Of a stretch of DNA of 9,281 bases, positions 1-7,100 are shown in pieces; the first letter of the stretch is position 1, and every line of letters begins with the position of its first letter. The translations under genes were made by a program, and so were the position numbers. The notes under the pieces are model-generated. The model was not told the origin of the DNA, did not search any database, and saw only the letters and a program-made list of their open reading frames with translations. Source of the DNA: an uncultured Flavobacteriales bacterium (GTDB lineage: Bacteria; Bacteroidota; Bacteroidia; Flavobacteriales; Crocinitomicaceae); assembly GCA_946478775.1 (NCBI GenBank), contig CAMLDR010000164.1, forward strand, positions 1 to 9,281, read 5' to 3'.

Positions 1-71
1 GGAAAGCGGGAAGAATCGTATCGAGCCTTAATGATGCCGAGTATGCGCATAAGTTTATGTTTCAAAGTTAA
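1..71 (+). CDS. 3' end of an unidentified gene (partial)
   Basis: The third forward frame is open from the window edge to a TAA at 69-71 and reads KAGRIVSSLNDAEYAHKFMF then QS. This has the composition of an ordinary protein C-terminus, and the stop is followed by a normal intergenic gap of about 100 bases before the next gene. The first frame is also open, up to position 147, but it would run through the palindrome at 94-123 and has a less protein-like composition. About 22 residues are too few to name a family. In many Bacteroidota the gene near pth is rplY (ribosomal protein L25), but I cannot match this tail to L25. Confidence 0.45.
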   Translation, partial: KAGRIVSSLNDAEYAHKFMFQS

Positions 72-93
72 AGGAATGTTTGACAAAGACAAC

Positions 94-123
94 GGTAGGG
101 GTGGAAAATTTTCTACCCCTACC
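94..123 (+). repeat. Near-perfect intergenic palindrome
   Basis: GGTAGGGGT (94-102) is the exact reverse complement of ACCCCTACC (115-123). The inner bases continue the pairing: G103 with T114 (a wobble pair in + strand RNA), G104 with C113, then AAAATTTT at the centre. No T-tract follows it, so it is not a classic terminator. It lies between the end of the upstream gene and the promoter of the next one. Its ends resemble those of the palindrome at 8697-8734, which suggests a dispersed REP-like element; that link is inference. Confidence 0.6.
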
Positions 124-135
124 TCCATGACGTGT

Positions 136-168
136 TTGCATCAATGAAAGCACTTTTTCCTAATTTTG
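136..168 (+). promoter_or_regulatory. Bacteroidota-type promoter for the 173-1132 gene
   Basis: TAATTTTG at 161-168 fits the Bacteroidota -7 consensus TAnnTTTG. A TTG at 136-138 lies 22 bases upstream, within the spacing usually quoted for the -33 element. Only four bases separate the -7 box from the ATG at 173, so transcription should start at or just after the start codon, giving a leaderless or almost leaderless mRNA. Confidence 0.55.
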
Positions 169-172
169 CAGC

Positions 173-1132
173 ATGAAAAAAATATTTTCCATTGCTAGCT
201 GTCTGATCCTCACATGCAGCCTCTTTTCCCAGGAACAGCCGAATTTGCTTTCTTCTACAAAAATGACCACGATCGGATACTGGAGTAAGGGAGATAAAGT
301 GTCCTACCGGGTTTCGCAATCCGATGTTACTTACAAAGGAACCGCTTCACAGCCTGCAAAACAACTATCAAACTCCTACGAACTGGAAATAAAGGTGATA
401 GATAGTACCGAGCACAGTTATGTATTGGAAATGAAATTCCTGAAAGCTTCCGTTGAAGGGTATGATCCGCAGCTGCAGGAACTGATGAATACATTTCAGG
501 CAAGTGCCCCGATACGCTATCAGACGGATGAATTAGGAATCTTCCAGAAAATACTGAATACAGCTGAATTACAGAAAGACTTTAAAAAGAAATGTGACGA
601 GTTCAAAAAACAGCTGATTGCCAATAGAGGAGCAGAAGCATCCAAAGCGCTCATCAAAGTGGTAGATGATTTGGTGACCGAATTTTCTAAACCCGGAAAT
701 ATCGAAGTGCTCTATTTGGGTGATATCATGGCCATTCACGGAAATTACGGAATGGAGTTGGTACTAAACAAACCAATGGAAATGGATGTAGAGATTCCCT
801 GTTTGATGGATATCGTGGTTAAAGGAACCGGGATGGTTACCCTTCAGGCCATTAACAAGACCAAGGATTTCGCAACCATTTCAATTAAATACAAACCGAA
901 CCAGGGGGAATTAAAGCAATACATGAAAACATTTTTCGAATTATTTGTGCCTGAAGGAAGTAAGGAATTGAAGGTAGATGATATGAAAATTGATTTTGAG
1001 AATACGGAAAAGTTGCAGATGCGTTTAAGCAGCGGCTGGATGCCGTCCATTCAGACGAGCCGAACAATAAGTGTCACTTACGGAGAAGAAAAAATCAAAA
1101 AGATTTCCACTACAAATTATCAATTCAAATAA
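173..1132 (+). CDS. Secreted protein of unknown function
   Basis: A 319-residue protein that I do not recognise. Residues 1 to about 20 form a typical signal peptide: MKK, a hydrophobic stretch, then SLFSQ, with cleavage likely around S19/Q20. The rest is soluble, with no further membrane segment. It begins with a strand-rich part (KGDKVSYRVSQ near residue 40), has a charged helical stretch around residues 130-170 (many Lys, Asp and Glu), and returns to alternating hydrophobic strands, ending in YQFK. There is no T9SS sorting tail, so a periplasmic location is likely. C10 follows I-A-S and looks like a lipobox, but it is too close to the N-terminus for a lipoprotein. The gene ends 19 bases before pth and may be co-transcribed with it, although pth has its own promoter motif. 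It may belong to one of the Bacteroidota-only DUF families of about 300 residues. Confidence 0.85.
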   Translation: MKKIFSIASCLILTCSLFSQEQPNLLSSTKMTTIGYWSKGDKVSYRVSQSDVTYKGTASQPAKQLSNSYELEIKVIDSTEHSYVLEMKFLKASVEGYDPQLQELMNTFQASAPIRYQTDELGIFQKILNTAELQKDFKKKCDEFKKQLIANRGAEASKALIKVVDDLVTEFSKPGNIEVLYLGDIMAIHGNYGMELVLNKPMEMDVEIPCLMDIVVKGTGMVTLQAINKTKDFATISIKYKPNQGELKQYMKTFFELFVPEGSKELKVDDMKIDFENTEKLQMRLSSGWMPSIQTSRTISVTYGEEKIKKISTTNYQFK

Positions 1133-1139
1133 GCCCGAT

Positions 1140-1147
1140 TACTTTTG
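1140..1147 (+). promoter_or_regulatory. Candidate -7 promoter element of pth
   Basis: TACTTTTG matches TAnnTTTG and ends four bases before the pth ATG at 1152. That is exactly the spacing seen for the upstream gene. I see no convincing TTG at the -33 position, so the promoter may be weak, or the match may be chance in AT-rich DNA. If active, it would give a leaderless pth transcript. Confidence 0.4.
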
Positions 1148-1151
1148 TATC

Positions 1152-1715
1152 ATGAAATATCTATTTGTCGGTTTAGGAAATCCGGGTTCAAAATACGAAG
1201 AAACCCGCCACAACATCGGGTTTAAGGTCTTGGAAGCATTGGCCAAAGAACTTGGCGGCACATTTTCCCTGCAAAAGACCGCCGAAGTGGCGGAAGTGAA
1301 GTTTAAAGGAAGAACACTCGTTTTGGTCAAACCTACAACCTATATGAACCTTTCCGGAAAAGCAGTGAATTATTACCTGCAGCAGGAAAAAATATCCAAA
1401 GAGAACCTGGTCGTGGTAACAGATGATCTGGCTCTTCCGTTTGGAAAACTGCGGATGAAAGGAAAGGGTTCAGACGGCGGACATAACGGGTTAAAAGATA
1501 TTCAGGCCATGCTCAACACCACAGAATATTGTCGTTTGCGTTTTGGTGTGGGCGCAGATTTTCACAAAGGCCAGCAAGTGGACTATGTTTTGGGTGAATG
1601 GAGTGCGGAAGAGCGCGAAACATTGAATGAGCGAATCGCTGTGGCGGTTGAATTTTTGAAGAGTTTCGCTTCCATAGGAATTCAATTGACTATGACAAAT
1701 TGGAATGGCAAATAA
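1152..1715 (+). CDS. pth: Peptidyl-tRNA hydrolase
   Basis: A cytoplasmic enzyme of 187 residues, close to the usual 185-195. It cleaves the ester bond of peptidyl-tRNA released from stalled ribosomes, so the tRNA can be reused. The start is set by the family signature MKYLFVGLGNPG; an in-frame ATG at 1071 would add 27 unrelated residues and overlap the upstream gene. N10 lies in the GNPG loop, and H20, in TRHN, is the catalytic histidine at the same number as in E. coli. N66 (PTTYMNLSG), D91 (TDDLALPFG) and N112 (GSDGGHNGL) correspond to E. coli N68, D93 and N114. All key residues are present, so the enzyme should be active. It is an essential housekeeping gene, and here it follows a secreted unknown protein. 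Confidence 0.97.
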   Translation: MKYLFVGLGNPGSKYEETRHNIGFKVLEALAKELGGTFSLQKTAEVAEVKFKGRTLVLVKPTTYMNLSGKAVNYYLQQEKISKENLVVVTDDLALPFGKLRMKGKGSDGGHNGLKDIQAMLNTTEYCRLRFGVGADFHKGQQVDYVLGEWSAEERETLNERIAVAVEFLKSFASIGIQLTMTNWNGK

Positions 1716-1781
1716 CCGCTGATAATCAGGTACTTAACCCTGTGTTTGATGTTAAATCTTCTCAATTCGTCTTTTTTGGCT

Positions 1782-1796
1782 GTTTCGAATTGAAAC
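1782..1796 (+). repeat. Short dyad upstream of the desaturase -7 box
   Basis: GTTTC-GAATT-GAAAC has 5-base inverted arms around a 5-base centre, just upstream of the candidate -7 box at 1803. It falls in the -10 to -30 zone of that promoter, where a regulator could bind. The arms are short, so chance is a real alternative. Confidence 0.3.
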
Positions 1797-1802
1797 TATC
1801 GA

Positions 1803-1810
1803 TATATTTG
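1803..1810 (+). promoter_or_regulatory. Candidate -7 promoter element of the desaturase gene
   Basis: TATATTTG fits TAnnTTTG, 34 bases upstream of the ATG at 1845. A TTG at 1776-1778 lies 24 bases further upstream, slightly long for the -33 spacing. Together with the 129-base gap after pth, this suggests independent transcription of the desaturase. Confidence 0.5.
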
Positions 1811-1813
1811 TCT

Positions 1814-1834
1814 TGCAAATAAATACCATTTGCA
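1814..1834 (+). promoter_or_regulatory. Perfect dyad at the predicted desaturase transcription start
   Basis: TGCAAAT-N7-ATTTGCA is a perfect 7-base inverted repeat. It begins four bases after the candidate -7 box, so it covers the expected transcription start and the early leader. The position suits a repressor operator or a small leader hairpin. No regulator gene lies nearby, so the assignment rests on symmetry and position only. Confidence 0.4.
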
Positions 1835-1844
1835 GAATACGATT

Positions 1845-2927
1845 ATGCAATACATTAGGCTTACCCGAAGTGATGAGTTCACAAAGAAACTCTCCCAACA
1901 AGTAGATGATTATCTAAAAAGAAACAATCTGAAACGCTATGGTAACTGGCGAATGCTCTTAAAAGTTCCACTGATGTTTTCCCTGTTTTTATTACCTTAT
2001 TTTTTAATGGTTTTCGGAGTAATAGAAAATCATTGGTTGATGTTTTTCATGACCATTATTATGGGTGTGGGGATGGCCGGAATCGGACTTTCTATTATGC
2101 ATGATGCAAATCATGGAGCTTTCTCAAAATACCCATGGCTGAATAAGATTATGAGCTTCTCTATGGAGATGCTTGGAGGATTTAGTTTGAACTGGCGTAT
2201 TCAGCACAACGTATTACACCATAGCTTTACAAATGTTCACGACATGGATGAAGACATCGATTCAATCGGATTGCTCCGTTTTTCACCCAATATGCCCCAC
2301 AAAAAAGTACACCGTTTCCAGGTCTTTTATGCCTGGTTCTTTTATGGTTTGATGACTTTGTCGTGGATGACAAGTAAGGATTTCATTCAGTTGAGCCGTT
2401 ACAGCAAAGAAGGGATGTTACAAGCTCAGAACACCACATTCCGTAAAGCGTTGATTCAATTAATTGTCTCAAAATTTTTATACTACATCTATATTATCGC
2501 TATTCCATTATTCGTAATGGATATAAGTTGGTGGCAGGTACTGATCGGATTTGCAGTGATGCATTTCATTTGCGGAAGTATCCTGGCTTTTGTTTTCCAG
2601 GTGGCACACGTGATGCCTGAAACAGAATTCATGACCAAAGATTGTTATACTGAAAAGAACGATGAGATCTCTTGGGCAAAACATCAAATGATGACCACTG
2701 CCAATTTTGAGAACTGGAATCCATTATTAACCTGGTATGTAGGTGGATTGAACTATCAGATCGAACACCATTTGTTCCCGGATATTTCGCACATCCATTA
2801 CCCGAAGATTTCGAAAATTGTAAAGAAAACTGCCAAAGAATATGGTATTCAATACAACTATCACCGAACGTTTGGTGCAGCGATCTTCAATCATTTAAGA
2901 TTATTAAAACAATTGGGAAGAGCTTAA
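1845..2927 (+). CDS. Membrane fatty acid desaturase, front-end-like
   Basis: A 360-residue integral membrane di-iron desaturase of the FA_desaturase family, which introduces double bonds into acyl chains of lipids or acyl-CoA. All three histidine boxes are present: HDANH (86-90), HNVLHH (121-126) and QIEHH (305-309, followed by LFP). H255 in FQVAH and H316/H318 may add ligands. Hydrophobic segments lie near residues 40-60, 65-85, 160-178, 203-228 and 230-253. A Gln opening the third box is typical of front-end (delta-5/delta-6 type) desaturases and their bacterial relatives. No N-terminal cytochrome b5 domain is present, so a separate electron donor is needed. Regiospecificity cannot be read from sequence. 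I chose the ATG at 1845; a TTG at 1830 would add five residues but lies inside the dyad at 1814-1834. The gene is probably monocistronic. Confidence 0.92.
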   Translation: MQYIRLTRSDEFTKKLSQQVDDYLKRNNLKRYGNWRMLLKVPLMFSLFLLPYFLMVFGVIENHWLMFFMTIIMGVGMAGIGLSIMHDANHGAFSKYPWLNKIMSFSMEMLGGFSLNWRIQHNVLHHSFTNVHDMDEDIDSIGLLRFSPNMPHKKVHRFQVFYAWFFYGLMTLSWMTSKDFIQLSRYSKEGMLQAQNTTFRKALIQLIVSKFLYYIYIIAIPLFVMDISWWQVLIGFAVMHFICGSILAFVFQVAHVMPETEFMTKDCYTEKNDEISWAKHQMMTTANFENWNPLLTWYVGGLNYQIEHHLFPDISHIHYPKISKIVKKTAKEYGIQYNYHRTFGAAIFNHLRLLKQLGRA

Positions 2928-2943
2928 TTCTTCCGACGAAATA

Positions 2944-2975
2944 AAAGGGCGTTCCGTACACACGGGACGCCCTTT
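2944..2975 (+). terminator. Terminator after the desaturase gene
   Basis: AAAGGGCGTTCC (2944-2955) pairs with GGGACGCCCTTT (2964-2975) around an 8-base loop. It is a GC-rich 12-base stem with one U-G wobble. A short T-rich run (CTGTTTAT) follows. The hairpin starts 17 bases after the desaturase stop and separates it from the transporter gene. Confidence 0.85.
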
Positions 2976-3045
2976 CTGTTTATAGCTGTTTTGGTGCAAT
3001 CGGAATTCAGGAGATTTCTTATCTTTAAGAAAGAACGTTTTAAGT

Positions 3046-3951
3046 ATGGGACACGATCATGCGCATCATCACCCGGTTATACTGACGAAAGTCAATACCG
3101 CTTTTGTTGTCGGGATTATTCTCAATTTGTTGTTCGTGGTCATTGAAGCCATTGTTGGTATTGTGATCGATTCCCTTTCGGTTTTATCAGATGCCGGACA
3201 TAACCTGGCGGATGTGGGAACCCTGGCACTTTCGCTCCTGGCCTTTAAGCTCATGAAAGTTAAATCCACCAATGAATTTACTTACGGCTACCGGAAAACC
3301 TCTATCCTGGTTGCGTTGTTTAATTCCATGCTTCTCATGCTGACGATCGGGGCCATCATTTACGGAGCCCTGGACCGGTTTTTTTACCCTCGGGAAATCC
3401 CCGGAATAACCGTTTCCATCATTGCAGGAATTGGGATTGTTATCAATTTTTCTACAGCACTTTTATTCCTGCGCGATAAAGAAAAGGATATCAATTTAAA
3501 AAGCGCTTACCTGCATTTGCTGGCAGACGCCCTGGTTTCCGCCGGATTGGTAATCGGAGGAATCGTTATTTATTACACCGGCTTTTATTGGCTGGATTCC
3601 GTTTTCAGTTTAATCATAGCCGCAATTATTCTCTTCAGTACCTGGAAACTGACGAAGGAAAGCCTGCGTTTGTCTCTGGACGGAGTTCCAAGCGGGATTC
3701 ATTTAGAAGAAATAGTGGCTTTGATTCAGAAAACCGAAGGGATTAAGGAAGTGCATCATGTGCACATTTGGCCCTTAAGTTCCATTGAAAATGCACTAAC
3801 CGCTCATTTGGTCCTGGAGGAAACAGTTCCGGCAGAACAGGAAGTTCATCTAAAGCACGAATTACGTCATTTGCTCGAGCATCAGAACATTCGGCACGTT
3901 ACCTTTGAAACCGAACGGGAAGCTTGCAGGAATGGCTCATGCTCTTCTTAA
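3046..3951 (+). CDS. Cation diffusion facilitator, CzcD/ZitB-like metal efflux protein
   Basis: A 301-residue inner-membrane antiporter that exports divalent metals, probably Zn2+, in exchange for protons. It starts with a His-rich tail (MGHDHAHHHP). Hydrophobic stretches near residues 15-40, 44-66, 85-108, 118-141, 154-177 and 181-199 give the usual six helices. The two metal-site motifs are H52-x3-D56 with D49 (SDAGHNLAD) in helix 2 and H157-x3-D161 (HLLAD) in helix 5. The H/D pair at both sites is the pattern of Zn/Cd transporters rather than the D/D pattern of Mn/Fe ones. Residues 205-290 form the cytoplasmic ferredoxin-like domain, with H237, H238 and H240 in EVHHVHIW. The tail EACRNGSC carries two cysteines that could bind metal. 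A TATCTTTA at 3020-3027 is one base from the -7 consensus. No metal-responsive regulator gene is adjacent. Confidence 0.95.
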   Translation: MGHDHAHHHPVILTKVNTAFVVGIILNLLFVVIEAIVGIVIDSLSVLSDAGHNLADVGTLALSLLAFKLMKVKSTNEFTYGYRKTSILVALFNSMLLMLTIGAIIYGALDRFFYPREIPGITVSIIAGIGIVINFSTALLFLRDKEKDINLKSAYLHLLADALVSAGLVIGGIVIYYTGFYWLDSVFSLIIAAIILFSTWKLTKESLRLSLDGVPSGIHLEEIVALIQKTEGIKEVHHVHIWPLSSIENALTAHLVLEETVPAEQEVHLKHELRHLLEHQNIRHVTFETEREACRNGSCSS

Positions 3952-3985
3952 TACTTTTGCCACACTCCGCGATCTGCCTGGGCAA

Positions 3986-4001
3986 ATAGACAGATGTCTA
4001 T
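3986..4001 (+). terminator. Small hairpin with T-run after the transporter gene (weak)
   Basis: ATAGAC (3986-3991) pairs with GTCTAT (3996-4001) around an AGAT loop, and TTTTT follows a few bases later. It lies 35 bases past the transporter stop and may be a weak first terminator. It could equally be a symmetrical protein-binding site. Confidence 0.3.
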
Positions 4002-4043
4002 CCGTATTTTTGAGGAGGGTGGCTTGTGAGATTTTGAGTAACA

Positions 4044-4083
4044 AAAAACCCTGACACCATCCAAAGAGAGCATCAGGGTTTTT
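4044..4083 (+). terminator. Bidirectional terminator between convergent genes
   Basis: AAAAACCCTGA (4044-4054) is the exact reverse complement of TCAGGGTTTTT (4073-4083), with an 18-base loop. The A-run on one side and T-run on the other give a U-tract on either strand. It can therefore stop transcription of both the transporter (+) and the large surface-protein gene (-), whose stop codon lies 22 bases away. Confidence 0.85.
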
Positions 4084-4105
4084 GGGTGTAGTATGTGCAG
4101 GTATG

Positions 4106-7100
4106 TTATTTCTTAATTACCAATTGCTTCGTTACAGTTCCTTCAGCGGAAGAAATCTTTAACCAGTACATTCCGTCGGCAAGATCTGCTAAGTTCAAAG
4201 AAAATTCAGCACTTGCATTGCGTTGTGTGAACAATACCTGACCGTTTGCTGAATAGATAAACGCTTCTGAGCTTGCTGCATTTGTTTGCACGAAAACAGA
4301 ATGTGATGCCGGATTCGGATAAATGGAGTATTCGAATGCGGTGTTTTCATCCAACCCTAAACACGGATCCGAAGTGATCACAACCGTATCTTTATCCTGG
4401 CAGCCATTGCTGTTTGTAACTGTCAGAATGTAAGATCCTGCCTGCGAACCGGTAGTGTTTTGAGTAGTTGCTCCGTTGCTCCAGCTATAGGAAGTGTATC
4501 CTCCAGGACCATTCAGGTTAACCGGGAAATGATTAGCACAAAGTGTCATGTCAGCACCCAGGTTGATGTTTGGTACTGCGAACAAAGTCAATACAGCCGT
4601 ATCCTGATCAACACATCCGTTTGCATCCGTTCCGGTAACAATATAAGAACCTGCTGTTGTGGCATTGAATGGAGTTCCGTTGGTAATTCCGTTGTTCCAA
4701 ACCAGGTTTGGCGCTCCCGTTGCTGTGAAGGTAATCGAAGTTCCGCTGCAAACCGTTTGATTCGAACCCGCATCAACTGCAGGAAGCAGATTCACGGTAA
4801 CCGTTAAAGTGTCCGAATCTTCGCATCCGTAAGTATCTGTTGCTGTTGCTATGTAATCCATAGTTGTTGTCGGGAAGAAATCAATTCCGTCCTGTACACT
4901 GTTATTCCAGCTGATTGTTCCTGTAGAGGTACCTGCAAGGTTTACAGTGTCTCCGATACAAATAACTAAATCAGTTCCTGCAGTGATAGTAGGCAATGTC
5001 AATACTTCGATCATTTCTGCAGTTGTTGTATCTGCACAAGCGTGAGTGGTATTTGAAACGTACACGCGGTAGTTTCCTGCTTCAGTTACATCCAGTGAAT
5101 TCCCTGTTTCCCCGGAGATTACCTGATCGTCTTTCAACCATTGAACCGTGCTTTGAGCATCACCCGGGATTGTTAAAGAAACCGTGTCTCCTGCACAGAT
5201 TGAATCTGTAGGAACAGTGATTGTCGCTCCTGCCAAATCCACACAGGTATTGATATCGAAGATGGAAAGTGTAGAACTGATTTCATTTGCCAGGATCACG
5301 ATGTCATTTCCGGTAGGAGAATCTTCTTTTTTGATAATAATGATCCCTTCGGAACCACGATCAGGACCATTAGTAGCTACCGAACGGTTGTTGTAATAAC
5401 CAACATAAACCGGTGTACTCGGAACATCTACATTGAATAGCATCACCCCGCCAACGCGTTCCAAAGAAACGAACAGGTAATGATTTCCATTGATGAATGC
5501 TGTTGCAACCCCTTCCGGCTCCGGACCTTTATCATCCGAACGGTTTTTAGTTGCAGCGGATCCACCATTGCTTGCGTTGAATAAACCACTCAACGTCGGG
5601 TGACTTGCAGTAATTTGCTCGATCAGGTCCTTGGAGTCGAAAACCAAAGCTCCTGTTTGTGCATCCCAGATAGTGAATGAGCGTGTTCCGAAAACGTGAA
5701 TATCATCAATGTCTCCGTCGTTATCCGTATCACCACTTGCGTTTGTTACATTGATTCGGCCAAGGAACTGATTGTGCTTTAGAATGTTTAAATCCGGAAT
5801 AGAAGCATCCAATGAAGTAGCAGACAAACGAGCCACTTCTGTAATTGCTGTATATTCGCGAGCGTCACCTTCATTTGCGGAGAAAATGTATTCTGCTCCA
5901 CCAATAGAAGCGTGAGCCAATGCGTCCGGCATGAACAATCCTTTAATTGGAGCAGAACCAATAAATACCCCCGCTGTTTGATCAGAAGCATCTAATCCGT
6001 TGTTCCCATTTGCATAGTTCATCGTTCCCAACGGGCGAACAGCACTTACGGTCCCTGCAGCGATATCAATTACCGCCATGGCATTGTTTTCCTGCAAAGC
6101 AACATAGGCAGTAGTATTATCTTCTGAAAGTGTAATGTATTCCGGTTCGAAATCCTGTGCTGCAGAACTTCCCGGTCCGAAGATGCGGATTCCCTGAGCA
6201 CGTAAAGCAGTTTCCTGTCCGTTGAACGATTGGAAATTGACCATCGTTACGTTTGCAGCGGTTAAACCAGCGTAACCACCTGTCACATCAATAATTCCAA
6301 CAGAACCTTCCGGATCTACCGAATAATCTGATTTTGGCTCGCCTTCGCAAGCAACCAGAATTTTCGTGTAATCGTTGTTGAATGTGATCATATCGGGCAT
6401 AGCTCCAACAGCAACCTGCGAAATGAGTACTCCGTTTTGATCAAAGAAAACAATGTTCCCGTTCGCTTGCGGATCGGTGTTTTCCATGGCACATGCAACT
6501 ACTCCGTTGTGAACAGTTAATGAATTGATGTTTCCATAGGGCGTCATTGAAATTGAATTTAATAAAACCGGGGCTGCAGGATTCGCAAAGTCTACGATAT
6601 CCATTTTTGCACCTATGGAGTTTGCAATGTATAATTTATCTGTAGTTGGGTCGAAAGAAACGATCTCTGCTGAGTTTGTTCCTTCTGCTCCATTGGAAAA
6701 ACTCGACAACAGGTTTAGCTTCAATTCATTGTTTGGTGCCGGAGCTACGTAATCATTATCCTTGATGTAAATGATTTGGAATGAATTGGTGCCAACAGTA
6801 GCATTATACAAAGACCTTACTTTCAGGATCACTTTCTCCGTTCTTTCTGCAAGTGCATCATCAATAATCGTTAAAGCCACATTCTGAACTCCTGCGAAAC
6901 CTGCGGGGATAGTTACGGTGTCTTCAGCTAAAGTGAAATCTGCAGTTTCCGTTGCATCCGTATAAACCGAATAACTCAGGATCACCTTTGCCGGATACCC
7001 GTTAGGAGTTGCAGAATTAATCCCGATGTTTACTGTTCCTGCATTTTCTGCGAAATTTTGGCTCACTGCGGAAAAGGTAATGGTTCCGGGAGTTGCACTG

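Noticed and set aside
1..147. Frame 1 open through the first palindrome
   Set aside because: The third frame ends at a normal place with a more protein-like tail; frame 1 would need to code through a perfect palindrome. With so few residues this is a judgement, not proof.
194..202. I-A-S-C lipobox at residues 7-10 of the secreted protein
   Set aside because: The Cys is at residue 10, too early for a lipoprotein signal peptide, and hydrophobic residues continue well past it.
1071..1151. Upstream in-frame ATG that would extend pth by 27 residues
   Set aside because: It overlaps the end of the upstream gene, the added residues are not part of the Pth family, and MKYLFVGLGNPG is the standard N-terminus with the catalytic His at position 20.
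1830..1844. TTG start for the desaturase
   Set aside because: An ATG follows five codons later, TTG starts are less common, and the TTG lies inside the dyad at 1814-1834. It remains possible but is less likely.
4460..4807. Open frame of 115 codons on the + strand
   Set aside because: It is antisense to the repeat region of the large surface-protein gene; its Cys/Ser/Arg-rich composition is typical of a shadow frame.
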